Shown here: piece by piece, positions 1-8,394 of the stretch | How positions within the stretch are numbered: the stretch's first letter is position 1 | How the letters are laid out: each line of letters opens with the position of its first letter | Program-made: the position numbers and the translations under genes | Assembly (NCBI GenBank): GCA_013042695.1 | Contig: JABDPQ010000423.1 | Location: 1-18,235 of the forward strand | From: Desulfobacterales bacterium | GTDB lineage: Bacteria > Desulfobacterota > Desulfobulbia > Desulfobulbales > Desulfocapsaceae | Direction of reading: 5' to 3' | DNA length: 18,235 nucleotides | Notes under the pieces: model-generated | The model's database searches: none | What the model saw: only the letters and a program-made list of their open reading frames with translations | Told to the model about the DNA's origin: nothing

Positions 1-816
1 AATAATATAGTTTATGGTCAGTTTGTAGGCCTCATTGCAATAGCGGGTTGGGTAAAATTGATCAAATGTGTGTTCCAATCCGTCGCCGAGGTCGGTATTG
101 AAATTGACTACCATCATCAGCCTGTCGTCATCGTCAAACAGACCATGCACGGACGTAGGATAATCCGCGTTGTCGAGGGTAAAACCCCAGCCAAAATTCC
201 AGGTAACTCCCCGGCCAGGTACTTGCCTGATTTCATCGATATCAAAAAAACAATGAAATATCGGATGGCTCAATTCCAGCTTGCGCGGTGTGCGTTCAGG
301 GAAAATTTTTGCGAGCTCAATGAGAAAATCCTGCCAATGTTCGGGCCCCCAGAAATCGTCCAACATGACGAATCCTCCCCGCAGCATATATTCTCGCAGG
401 GCGGACGCTTCTTCTACTGAAAAGTTGGGGCCGTTGCCCGAGTAAAGCGGCACCCGCTTCATGTTAATATACAAAAAAGGATGCTCGAAGAGCTCCGGAT
501 CCGTCAGTGGCAGCACCTTGAAGCTGTTGCTGGAGGTGTCGATTGATGTATAGCGTCTCAGCCCCCGCAACAAATTGCGATCGGCACCGTCAAAATCAGT
601 TTGCCACCAGGCGCGGTTTCGGGGGCCGCGTCGATATCCCGACGATGCGTCTGTTTTATAATTCGCATATATGCCCCTCAGTAAGGTGAATTCATGCTCA
701 CCGACACGTTTGTCTTCTGGCTCCGACCACAATCCGGCAAGCATGGATTCATCTTGCCCCATGGCACTGTTGCCGGACAGCAGCAGAATCAGTATGAATA
801 TATAAAGATGTCGCAT
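1..816 (-). CDS. Exported DUF4159 domain protein, 3' end outside window
   Basis: Open minus-strand frame of 272 codons from the ATG at 816 to the window edge with no stop, so the C-terminus is missing. AGGTGG lies just upstream of the ATG (about 819-824). The first 20 or so residues (MRHLYIFILILLLSGNSAMG) form a Sec signal peptide. The second half matches what I know of DUF4159: LRGGFVMLDDFWGPEHW, then FPER, the HPIFHCFFDIDEI stretch with a following QVPG, a DDDDRLMVVVNFNTDLGD stretch, and an ending that reads YKLTINYI. DUF4159 proteins have no established biochemical function; they often lie near MoxR/DUF58/vWA or large exported-protein loci. Here the gene lies 120 bp downstream of an exported TPR/zinc-peptidase gene on the same strand, so co-expression is likely. 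Family assignment is firm; function is unknown. Confidence 0.85.
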   Translation of the reverse strand, partial: MRHLYIFILILLLSGNSAMGQDESMLAGLWSEPEDKRVGEHEFTLLRGIYANYKTDASSGYRRGPRNRAWWQTDFDGADRNLLRGLRRYTSIDTSSNSFKVLPLTDPELFEHPFLYINMKRVPLYSGNGPNFSVEEASALREYMLRGGFVMLDDFWGPEHWQDFLIELAKIFPERTPRKLELSHPIFHCFFDIDEIRQVPGRGVTWNFGWGFTLDNADYPTSVHGLFDDDDRLMMVVNFNTDLGDGLEHTFDQFYPTRYCNEAYKLTINYII

Positions 817-936
817 TACCACCTGACGTATGATTTTGCCTCTCCAAAAGAGCGTTAAATATACTGTCACTCAGGATTTCAGGTGCCTGGAGTCGGGCAC
901 GAGTCTTGCTCGGCAAAATGATTATATCAATGCAGC

Positions 937-3609
937 CTAAGGATCCACTGTATCCAGGAGAATATCCTGGGCCCGCACAAACATAGGGGCAATTTCTAAG
1001 GCTGCCAATGCATAACGTTTGGCCTGCATTTTATTGCCGTCACGCAGGAAGGCTTCGGCTAGATCTGTATTGGCCAGGGCTGGATCGGTTTCATCCAAAG
1101 CTAACAAAACGCTGTATTCCCGGATGGCTGTTGGAAAATCCGATTGCTGCATTGCAACAGCTGCTAGTGAACGATGCACATCCTGATCGTATGGATTTAG
1201 CGCAATCGCTTTTTCTAAATAATACGCGGCCCGGTTATAATCGTCTCGCAACTGCGCCGCTTTGGCTAACCTATGACTGGCGTTATATGCATATTGGTGA
1301 ACCTGCATCAGTGCCTCAAGTTCGCTGGTCATAGCCTGGGTGTCCCCAAGTTCCTCATATATTACGGCCAGGATCTGCCGAGGATTAGGGGAATCGCTGT
1401 AACCGGGCAGCAGATCGCTGGCTATGGTCAGGTGATTTATTGCCCCCACAAGATTTTTGGAAGCGTAAAAAATTAGTCCCAGTTGCAAATGAGCCAAGAA
1501 ATCACGTGGTCTGCTTTCAATTTGCTTGTAAAGTGCTTCTATCAATGCGTTCTTCCTGGCCTCAGAAGAAGGCATGCTGGCTATATTTTTCTGGACAGAG
1601 AATGAATTTGTTTTGGCATGCACATCCTCGCCCACATAGACATTTAGCTTCTCTACCCGTTCGTGGACCCAGGAAACAAAGTTCCCGTCAAATTCTTCCA
1701 GGGAAACAGCAAAAACCGATCTGAAAATATCGCTTGTTTTTGACTTGCTCCCAAAACCATAGATAAGCGTTTTAAGAGATTCAAACCCGTAGCGCTCAAC
1801 GATGAACTCGACCACAAGGGAAGCCTCATAGTAGGCGAAATTTAAATCCGCCAGGGATTTGGGCCGGGAAAAGCTCTCGTTTAAACGGCTGAGTCCATTA
1901 AGCTTGTTTTGCTGAACTGCCTTTATGAGTTCGATCTCCTGGCGCCGGCCCCACTCGACCCGACCGCTTTTTTCTTCAAAAACAGAAATGCCTTCGGAGA
2001 GCCAGCGCGGTATTTTATTGTTTGTCATCTGCAGGGTGATGACATGGGCGAATTCATGCCAGACGACCTCCTGCCAGTTGATTGAGCCAGGCGGTTTATG
2101 ACCCCTCGGAGAGCTAAGAGTAATTACATTGCCAAAACAAACCCCAAGGAGATGTCCTATGTCCGGCAGCCCCGAAGTGCGTACGGAAAAATCCGCGTAA
2201 TCGGGAAATAATTCGATGAGAATCGGTCCTTGGGGCGTGAAATCATATTTGGCGGTGAGCGTTGTCCAACTTTCTTCCAGCAGCGGTTTTAAATAAGGCC
2301 AGAGGATGTCTGCATCAGAGGAATGCATGCGGACGGTAAAGTGCTCTGTTGTTCGTGTTTCAAAACCGCCGAGCACGTCAAGGACTCTTAGCAGGTTCAT
2401 CGCCCGAACATTGAAGGGATCTTCACGGAAGCCCTGTTCAAGGTGATACATCGCCTCGTTTTCCTCTCCCTGCCGCAGCAGGTTCATGCCCAAGATGGTA
2501 TGCCCGTTCCAGTGCTGGCTATCCAGAGCGATGGCTTTTCGGGCCATTTGAACGGCTTTGTCAAAGCGATAGCTTCGGCCGCACATCTCAGCAATGCGCA
2601 CATAAAATCTTCCGTTGCCGGGGCTGAGGGCTGCTATCTGTTTTTCTAAGCCACGAAACGTCTCATCATCATCTTCCATAAAGGCGATGGCTGCCAGTAT
2701 GGCCATGGCATCAATGGACTCGGGATTAATTTGCAATGCCTGCTGCAGGCAGTATTTCGCCTCATCATTGCGATCATCCTCGCTGTATAAAACGGCCCGG
2801 GCCACAAGCGCCGGCACGGAGCGCGGGTTCACGTTCAGAGCGCTGTCCAGAAATTCATGAGCAACTTGTCCTCCCTCCGTCTGCGCCATTCCGATTAGGG
2901 CGGGAACATATTTGTCATTTTGTTTTAGAATGTCCCCATAAGAACGCTGTGCTTCAGCGATATTGTATTTTTGTCGAAAAAGATTTCCCCAAAGCAAGTG
3001 GGTCTCGAACCTCTCGGGATTGAGGCGCACGGCCTCGCGAAACAGATTATTGGCGTCGTGAAACCGCTCTAATTCTCTACAAGCCACCCCTACCCAGGCG
3101 ATGTCATCGGCATTAAAGATCAGCCCACGGTCATAATAGGAGATCGCCTGCAGAAAATGTGGTTCGGCTTCAGAACGGCGTCCACGCAAATAGAGAATAG
3201 TGCCAAACTGAACCAGACTTCGAACGCTGGCAATCTGATTCTGAATGAGAGGTTCTAAAACCTGGAGGGCATCATTTGACCGACCCGTCAATGTGAGTAT
3301 TTCAGCTAACAGGGAGCTTATCGTTTCGTTTTTCTCAAATGTTACCAGCGACTGCCGTAAGGATTCCTCTGCCGCATTATAGTTACCGGTCATAATCCGG
3401 ATGCGATTCGCACCAATAATTGCGGCAAGCCGATCCGGACCTGAAACGACGTCATAAAGGCGAAGCGCATCATCATAGTTTCCCTGCTGCAGGGCTTTTT
3501 GAGCCTGGTCGAGAGAGGAATTCTCAGAAATGGCGCTTGCAGGCGGAAGCAAACTTAAAAGACCGGCAAACAATGCGATGAGCCAATATTTCGCTGAAAG
3601 GTGCTGCAT
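937..3609 (-). CDS. Exported TPR protein with peptidase MA-like zinc metalloprotease domain
   Basis: Predicted 890 aa, ending in TAG. The frame opens further upstream at 3690, but I prefer the ATG at 3609 because it places a Sec signal peptide (MQHLSAKYWLIALFAGLL, then PPASA) at the N-terminus; neither start has a strong ribosome-binding site. TPR-like repeats fill about residues 25-420 (for example NPESIDAMAILAAIAFMEDD) and return at about 700-890 (YYLEKAIALNPYDQDVHRSL). Between them, at about 420-660, is a gluzincin domain: HEFAH (His518, Glu519, His522; bases 2044-2058) followed 17 residues later by WLSEG, whose Glu539 is the expected third zinc ligand. That matches the peptidase MA-like (M61-related) superfamily. 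It probably acts in the periplasm; its substrate is not evident. The DUF4159 gene follows downstream. Confidence 0.88.
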   Translation of the reverse strand: MQHLSAKYWLIALFAGLLSLLPPASAISENSSLDQAQKALQQGNYDDALRLYDVVSGPDRLAAIIGANRIRIMTGNYNAAEESLRQSLVTFEKNETISSLLAEILTLTGRSNDALQVLEPLIQNQIASVRSLVQFGTILYLRGRRSEAEPHFLQAISYYDRGLIFNADDIAWVGVACRELERFHDANNLFREAVRLNPERFETHLLWGNLFRQKYNIAEAQRSYGDILKQNDKYVPALIGMAQTEGGQVAHEFLDSALNVNPRSVPALVARAVLYSEDDRNDEAKYCLQQALQINPESIDAMAILAAIAFMEDDDETFRGLEKQIAALSPGNGRFYVRIAEMCGRSYRFDKAVQMARKAIALDSQHWNGHTILGMNLLRQGEENEAMYHLEQGFREDPFNVRAMNLLRVLDVLGGFETRTTEHFTVRMHSSDADILWPYLKPLLEESWTTLTAKYDFTPQGPILIELFPDYADFSVRTSGLPDIGHLLGVCFGNVITLSSPRGHKPPGSINWQEVVWHEFAHVITLQMTNNKIPRWLSEGISVFEEKSGRVEWGRRQEIELIKAVQQNKLNGLSRLNESFSRPKSLADLNFAYYEASLVVEFIVERYGFESLKTLIYGFGSKSKTSDIFRSVFAVSLEEFDGNFVSWVHERVEKLNVYVGEDVHAKTNSFSVQKNIASMPSSEARKNALIEALYKQIESRPRDFLAHLQLGLIFYASKNLVGAINHLTIASDLLPGYSDSPNPRQILAVIYEELGDTQAMTSELEALMQVHQYAYNASHRLAKAAQLRDDYNRAAYYLEKAIALNPYDQDVHRSLAAVAMQQSDFPTAIREYSVLLALDETDPALANTDLAEAFLRDGNKMQAKRYALAALEIAPMFVRAQDILLDTVDP

Positions 3610-3690
3610 GTGACATCTCAATCCAACCCCACAGCCTCCACAACAACTCTGCTTGGAACCATCTTTTCGAAGACAGGCAAGTGAAGTCAT

Positions 3691-4082
3691 AGGATTTGAA
3701 CGTTAACCAGCGGAAAGCTAAAAATAGGTATGAAAAATAGGAAAAGCAAGAGGGGTATCTTTTATCTGGGTGAGGGTCTTTCCAGATGCTTTTCTAACAA
3801 AAAATAGATGTCCTGATTGACAAGATACGTAACGGTATTAGAATTAGCTATTAAGTACCACATTGTGACATAAACCTCTCTAAAGAAGTCGGTAAAGACG
3901 CGGTAATGGCATAGAGACTTCATTTACCCACACGTTAATAGATGATATAGAGCGCTGAGACAAAAACTCAGAGTCTACGGTTTATAACTATTACCAAGCA
4001 CATTACCATCATGCTGAAGCCCCGATTCTTTGCGGGTATGCCACAGTTCCCAGAAACACTCAATATTAGGTGAAAGAGGGCA
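3691..4082. other. Divergent intergenic region
   Basis: About 390 bp between the divergently transcribed peptidase and cNMP/SpoIIE genes. No convincing coding frame was found. It contains a candidate sigma70 promoter (listed separately) and a small inverted repeat, CTGAG (3955-3959) with CTCAG (3967-3971). Promoters for both flanking genes should lie here. Confidence 0.6.
3817..3844 (+). promoter_or_regulatory. Candidate sigma70 promoter for the cNMP/GAF/SpoIIE gene
   Basis: TTGACA at 3817-3822 is a perfect -35 hexamer. A 16-bp spacer follows, then TAGAAT at 3839-3844 (5 of 6 matches to TATAAT). The implied transcript would have a 5' leader of about 230 nt before the ATG at 4083, which is long. 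This is a sequence match only. Confidence 0.4.
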
Positions 4083-5411
4083 ATGGCGAAGATCCGGGAA
4101 ACTGCCTTGGCCAGATTCGGGCTGACAGAAATAGAGTCGATCGATTTTCTCGATAGAGCTGTGACTCAAGCTCTCCCCAAAGACACCATAGTCTTGAAAA
4201 AGGGAAACCTTAGTGACGACTTGTATATAGTTCTTGAAGGGCGAGTAAAAGTGGTGGAAATTGATTTAAACGGTAACGAAACGGTGCTTTCATCTCATGG
4301 CTCAGGGAACTATTTCGGTGGGATGGGGTTTGGTGATGGGATGCCTACAACCTCGATAATGACAGCCGAACCAAGTCGGTTTTTGGTGCTGCCGAAGAAT
4401 GACTTCATGGCGTACCTTTCTGAGAGTCAGCTTTTCAAAGAACGTGTGTTAGAAAATCTTGTAAATGAGGCCGAACAGAAGTCGCAGGAACTGTCTGAAG
4501 CGTTACAACAAAAGACAGCGATTAGCGAGATCCTGCGTGCGATTTCCAACTCGCCCTCTAATGCCCATTCGATTCTGGAGACAGTAGCCGAAAACGCCGC
4601 ACGATTGTGTGAGGTGAACGATGCGGAAATATTCAAGGTTGAGGGTAACGCGCTTCGGCTCGTTGCAAAATACGGGCAGCACCAGCTATGGCCGATCGGA
4701 ACATTAAAACCGATAAATCGTGATTGGGTGGCGGGACGAGCGGTTGCTGATTGTCGCCCCATCCATGTGGATGACCTTCAGGCGGCTTCAGCTGAGTTCC
4801 CTTTGGGCTCTATCCTTGCGGAGCAGTTCGGCCATCATACCTCATTTGTCACTCCTTTGCTGCGAGAAGGGGTTGCAATTGGTGCAATCCTAATCCGCCG
4901 AATGGAGGTCCGTCCACTTACAGAAAAGCAGATCGCGCTGATCAAAACCTTCGCCGACGAAGCCGCGATTGCAATCGAGAATGTGAGGCTCTTCAACGAG
5001 GTCAAGGAAAAAAGCCGCAAGGTTGAGGAACAGGCCAAGGAGCTTTCCGAATGGAATATAAAACTTGAAACTCGCGTTGCAGAGCAGGCTAAAGAGCTCA
5101 CTAAATGGAACGCAGAATTGAAAAATCGCGTTGTAGAGCAGGTGGCCCAACTAGAGCGGCTTTCTAACCTGGATCATGAACTATCGCTGGCGGGCGACAT
5201 CCAGAAAAGCATGTTGCCAAGTTCCATTCCCCGCCTGGAAGGGTACGAGTTCTGTGCTACCATGCTTCCAGCCAAATCCGTGGGTGGCGACTTCTTCGAT
5301 TTTATCCCACTGGGAGAAAATTTGCTTGGCATTGCCGTGGGTGATGTCTCTGATAAGGGCGTACCGGCCGCTCTGTTCATGGCCATGGTCCGCAGCTTGT
5401 TACGTGCCTAA
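4083..5411 (+). CDS. cNMP-binding/GAF/coiled-coil sensor, N-terminal part of a SpoIIE-type phosphatase cut by a stop
   Basis: 442 aa to an in-frame TAA at 5409-5411; a GAGG lies just upstream of the ATG. Residues 20-115 are a cyclic-nucleotide-binding-like domain, but its cassette reads FGGMGFGDGMPTTS (78-91): the usual Glu of FGE is Gly and the usual Arg is absent, so canonical cAMP binding is doubtful. Residues 150-302 are a GAF domain. Residues 305-362 are a coiled coil with a near-duplicate 18-residue unit (EEQAKELSEWNIKLETRV and AEQAKELTKWNAELKNRV). From about 365 a SpoIIE/RsbU-like PP2C domain begins, with GGDFFD (Asp403, Asp406) and GDVSDKG (Asp421) as metal-binding motifs. Translation then stops inside the domain after SLLRA. 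The same frame continues as the C-terminal half at 5439-5894. The intact protein would be a Ser/Thr phosphatase of the partner-switching type. Confidence 0.85.
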   Translation: MAKIRETALARFGLTEIESIDFLDRAVTQALPKDTIVLKKGNLSDDLYIVLEGRVKVVEIDLNGNETVLSSHGSGNYFGGMGFGDGMPTTSIMTAEPSRFLVLPKNDFMAYLSESQLFKERVLENLVNEAEQKSQELSEALQQKTAISEILRAISNSPSNAHSILETVAENAARLCEVNDAEIFKVEGNALRLVAKYGQHQLWPIGTLKPINRDWVAGRAVADCRPIHVDDLQAASAEFPLGSILAEQFGHHTSFVTPLLREGVAIGAILIRRMEVRPLTEKQIALIKTFADEAAIAIENVRLFNEVKEKSRKVEEQAKELSEWNIKLETRVAEQAKELTKWNAELKNRVVEQVAQLERLSNLDHELSLAGDIQKSMLPSSIPRLEGYEFCATMLPAKSVGGDFFDFIPLGENLLGIAVGDVSDKGVPAALFMAMVRSLLRA

Positions 5412-5438
5412 GCCCCTCCAGGTCGTTCTGTTCAAAAA

Positions 5439-5894
5439 GTGCTTCGCAGCGTGAACCTCCACCTAATGGATATGAACGATAAAGGGATGTTCGTAACCAT
5501 TTTATTCGGGGTACTGAATGCGATCACTCATCAATTCCAATATGTGCGTGCCGGACACGAAATCCCGATTCTTTTCGATGGGCAGGGTTCTTTTAAACGC
5601 CTGCCCAAAGCAAATGGCCAGGCGCTCGGGGTGTTTAGAGAGATTGCCTTGGACGAGCAAACGATTGAACTCTCGAAGGGCAACATGCTGTTGATGTGTT
5701 CCGATGGGATAACTGATGCCCTTAATCGGAAAAATGTAAATTTTGGATTTGACGGGCTTGTAGAAACGGTTGGCCAGATGATCAAACCGTCCGCTTCAAT
5801 GGTATGTGGTGAGCTAATCGGGGCAGTTAACAAACATCAAGCAGGATCGTTGCAACACGACGACATAACGGTTGTGGTGGTGCGGGCCGTTTGA
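5439..5894 (+). pseudogene. C-terminal half of the SpoIIE-type phosphatase, same frame after a TAA
   Basis: This frame is identical to that of the upstream 442-aa part; only the TAA at 5409-5411 separates them. The codons between also read as family sequence (APPGRSVQKVLRSVNLHL). It carries the remaining phosphatase motifs: GMFVTILFGVL, VRAGHE, SDGITDA and the final HDDITVVVV with the last metal-binding Asp. The first possible start after the TAA is GTG at 5439, with no ribosome-binding site in front of it, so independent translation is unlikely. The best reading is a gene of about 603 codons with a nonsense mutation or a base-calling error. The good preservation of both halves argues for a very recent lesion or an artefact. 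Confidence 0.7.
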
Positions 5895-5979
5895 ATATTT
5901 GGGGATACAAAATCTATCACTGATGGACATCAAATCTAGTGCCTAAAACTACAGGGACAGCTTTTTTGTTATGTGCCTC

Positions 5980-6000
5980 GTGTCATGTCAATGATGACAC
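5980..6000. repeat. Inverted repeat between convergent genes
   Basis: Perfect 7-bp arms GTGTCAT (5980-5986) and ATGACAC (5994-6000) with a 7-nt loop. It lies between the phosphatase gene (plus) and the Sel1 gene (minus), where a bidirectional terminator would be expected. There is no adjacent T run on either strand, so an intrinsic terminator is not shown. Confidence 0.4.
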
Positions 6001-6120
6001 AACGAATTTGTATACGAATCAAACCTCGTCAGGATCATACTTCCAGATTGAGCCACTTGCAAAACGCCCTTTTCGTTAAGGCTCAGAGTATGAATGCTTT
6101 TCTATTAGCCATATACTCGA

Positions 6121-7095
6121 TTACCTGCAGGAAAAAGGGATCTCATTGCATAATATCTCAAGATTGCGCTGAGCATCCTCATCTCCATTCTCCGCCGCTT
6201 TTGTATACCACTTAGCCGCTTCCTTGTAATTTTGTGATACCCCTTCACCAATGTGGTACATAACGCCTAGGTTATTCTGAGCACCGCAATGCCCTTGTTC
6301 TGCAGCTTTTTTGTACCACTTAGCTGCTTCCTTGAAATTCTGTGATCCCCCTTCACCAGTGTGGTACAAAACGCCTAAGTTATTCTGAGCACCACTGTCC
6401 CCTTGCTCCGCTGCCTTCTTGTACCACATAACCGCTTCCTTATAATTTTGTGCTGCTCCTTCACCAATCTGATATGAACGCCCTAAGGCGTATTGTGCTG
6501 AAGCGGATCCCTGTTCAGCAGCTTTTCTGAACCATATAACTGCTTGCTTGAAATCTTGTGCTACTCCTTCACCTTTTCTGCACATGCATCCCAGGTTAAA
6601 TTGAGCATGAATATCTCCTTGCTCAGCAGCTTTTCTGAACCACATGACTGCTTTCTTGGAGTCTTGCGCTAGTCCTTCACCTTTTCTGTACATGTTCCCA
6701 AGGTTAAATTGAGCATGAACGTTTCCTTGACCAGCTGCTTTTCTGAACCACATAGTTCCTTTTTTGTAGTCCTGTGGAACTCCCTCACCTCTCATGCACA
6801 TATAACCCAAGTTAGACTGAGCATAAGCATGCCCTTGTTCAGCAGCTTTTCTGAACCACATAGCAGCTTTCCAATAGTCCCTTGGAACTTTTTTACCTAA
6901 GACATACATAATCCCCAAATCATACTGACTATCAGCATTCCCTCGCTCTGCTTTCTTCCTCAGTTCAGCAAGATGATTTCCACTAATATTTTCTTCATTT
7001 CTATGACTTATTATGCCAACAACATGAGATACAGGAAACATGCTCAGTAACAATTGGGTCAGAAGTATGATCAATGCTTGCCTTGCAACATTCAT
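6121..7095 (-). CDS. Exported Sel1-repeat (SLR) protein
   Basis: Predicted 324 aa. The frame opens at 7140, but the ATG at 7095 is preceded by an excellent AGGAGGAA (7101-7108) and starts directly into a signal peptide (MNVARQALIILLTQLLLSMF), so I use it. Residues 46-297 are seven consecutive 36-residue Sel1-like units without any indel (pattern RKAAEQG..AQ.NLG.MY..GEGV.QD..KA..WF). A truncated eighth unit leads into the C-terminus (ending IPFSCR). Sel1 proteins are alpha-helical solenoids that mediate protein-protein contacts, often in envelope or stress signalling and in secreted host-interaction factors. No catalytic domain is present. It is flanked by a convergent plus-strand gene and has no operon partner, so a specific role cannot be assigned. 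Confidence 0.92.
   Translation of the reverse strand: MNVARQALIILLTQLLLSMFPVSHVVGIISHRNEENISGNHLAELRKKAERGNADSQYDLGIMYVLGKKVPRDYWKAAMWFRKAAEQGHAYAQSNLGYMCMRGEGVPQDYKKGTMWFRKAAGQGNVHAQFNLGNMYRKGEGLAQDSKKAVMWFRKAAEQGDIHAQFNLGCMCRKGEGVAQDFKQAVIWFRKAAEQGSASAQYALGRSYQIGEGAAQNYKEAVMWYKKAAEQGDSGAQNNLGVLYHTGEGGSQNFKEAAKWYKKAAEQGHCGAQNNLGVMYHIGEGVSQNYKEAAKWYTKAAENGDEDAQRNLEILCNEIPFSCR
6205..6960 (-). repeat. Seven tandem 108-bp Sel1-coding units
   Basis: The seven 36-codon Sel1 units lie in perfect 108-bp register. Neighbouring units are similar at the nucleotide level too; the two units nearest the 3' end share long identical stretches such as the one around AAAGTGGTACAAAAAAGC and its neighbour. This suggests growth by recent unit duplication. 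Confidence 0.75.
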
Positions 7096-7601
7096 TTGTA
7101 TTCCTCCTACAGAGGAATTGAATGAATCTAACTTGCTCATCCTAACAATTAGATCATACTACAACGGTATGGATAATTCGGGAGTTAGCAATACTGCAAA
7201 GTGGCAACCAATGGACCATAAATTGATTGTACGAACGAGGTTTATTGAGGGCCATATTTTCTTTGCCCCAGAGGGTTTTGAATTAAAAAGGCAGGCTGGG
7301 AGAGGGATAGCGAAAATAAAACGCTTTCAGTGTAGACCACCTCCGGATGATTGACAAAGTATAGCCTCTCCCCTGCTGAATTTTGGCTAGTGTCTAAGCT
7401 CATTACCTGTGTGTTTTTTAATCGCTGCCAAGATTTTCTCTTTGCTTCCTGCTCGAACTTCACCAAGCGATACCTAATTGTCTAAAATAAGATTACATTT
7501 CTTCTGCTGTACCAAATAAGTAACAATTAAATTGTTGAAATTGAAGTATCCAGTTCAGTATGATTGTGCGCTGGAATTGTTCACCATTACTTGGTTATCT
7601 G
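7096..7601. other. Divergent intergenic region, no convincing gene
   Basis: About 500 bp between the Sel1 gene (minus) and the LysE-type gene (plus). A 74-codon minus-strand frame at 7242-7466 starts with TTG, has no ribosome-binding site and resembles nothing I recognise, so I do not call it. The only clear structure is the 15-bp palindrome at 7522-7536. Confidence 0.5.
7522..7536. promoter_or_regulatory. 15-bp palindrome, possible operator upstream of LysE-type exporter
   Basis: Perfect inverted repeat AACAATT-A-AATTGTT centred at 7529, ending 66 bp before the preferred ATG at 7602. LysE-family exporters are often controlled by a local or global regulator bound close to the promoter. No regulator gene is adjacent, so operator function is inference from symmetry and position. 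Confidence 0.35.
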
Positions 7602-8210
7602 ATGCTGGAATACATCATCATTGCTGGCGGTTTTGCATTCGCCGCAGCTATTCAGCCTGGCCCATTGCAGGCCTTTCTAATCTCAAGAGTAGCGGCTGAT
7701 GGCTGGAGACGTACTCTTCCGGCGGCCTTTGCTCCTTTAATTAGTGACGGCCCTATTGCTATTCTTGTTCTGGTCTTTCTTCACAATGTCACAAGCGGGT
7801 TCGAGAGTTTTCTGAAGGCGATGGGGGGTATTATTTTCCTTTATTTCGCTGCTAAGATGTTTTTTGAATGGCGTAGAGTGCGGCTTGGCGCCACAACAAC
7901 AGCTACCCAGTCCGCCCCTCGAACATTAATGCAAGCCGTAGTAGTCAATTTGCTAAATCCAGGTCCCTACCTCGGATGGAGTCTAATACTTGGCCCGCTT
8001 ATGCTTGAAGCTTGGGCAGAAAACCCCTCACATGCTATTGCTCTTGTGGTGACATTTTATTTGGTGATGCTGTTCAGCCTTGCCCTGTTCATAGTACTTC
8101 TAGGAACAACTTCCTTTTTGGGATCTCGCGGCAGACAATACCTTCTTTTGATTTCCTCATGTCTCTTAGCTGCAATCGCCGTCTATTCTCTTTGGTCGTC
8201 CCTCATCTAG
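7602..8210 (+). CDS. LysE/RhtB-family amino-acid exporter-like membrane protein
   Basis: 202 aa from the ATG at 7602, chosen because it puts the PGP motif near residue 18 as in other family members. The frame is open from an ATG at 7560, and neither start has a clear ribosome-binding site. About six hydrophobic helices are visible. Family landmarks are the N-terminal AAAIQPGPLQAFLIS, a Gly-Trp-Arg-Arg loop, the second-helix PLISDGPIAILVLV, and NLLNPGPYLGWSLILGP in the middle. The protein should sit in the inner membrane and export amino acids or similar small metabolites; the substrate cannot be read from sequence. It stands alone between oppositely oriented genes, with palindromes on both sides. 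Confidence 0.88.
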   Translation: MLEYIIIAGGFAFAAAIQPGPLQAFLISRVAADGWRRTLPAAFAPLISDGPIAILVLVFLHNVTSGFESFLKAMGGIIFLYFAAKMFFEWRRVRLGATTTATQSAPRTLMQAVVVNLLNPGPYLGWSLILGPLMLEAWAENPSHAIALVVTFYLVMLFSLALFIVLLGTTSFLGSRGRQYLLLISSCLLAAIAVYSLWSSLI

Positions 8211-8238
8211 TTAAAAAATAACAGGAATAATGTCTGTA

Positions 8239-8252
8239 AATCAATATTGATT
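8239..8252. repeat. 14-bp perfect palindrome after the LysE-type gene
   Basis: AATCAATATTGATT is perfectly self-complementary and lies 29 bp after the exporter stop codon. It is too AT-rich to be a strong terminator and has no T run. It could be a protein-binding site or chance in AT-rich spacer DNA. Confidence 0.3.
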
Positions 8253-8394
8253 GATAAATATTATCTTTGAAAAAAGCGCCAGGAAAAATCGTATATGTAC
8301 AATCACAATGTTACGTTGAGGGAAACTGAAATCGGGTACCGTTTGTGATTTCCTCTAATTGCTTTACAGGATCTGGATGCTCAATAAAAGGTGT

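Noticed and set aside
58..420. Plus-strand frame of 120 codons
   Set aside because: It is the antisense shadow of the DUF4159 gene, whose minus-strand translation has a signal peptide and clear family motifs.
883..900. Small inverted repeat GTGCC/GGCAC between the peptidase and DUF4159 genes
   Set aside because: Only 5 bp with an 8-nt loop and no T run; too weak to call a terminator.
5973..6215. Plus-strand frame of 80 codons
   Set aside because: GTG start, overlaps the end of the Sel1 gene on the other strand and an inverted repeat, no recognisable similarity.
7242..7466. Minus-strand frame of 74 codons between the Sel1 and LysE-type genes
   Set aside because: TTG start, no ribosome-binding site and no recognisable family; probably chance.
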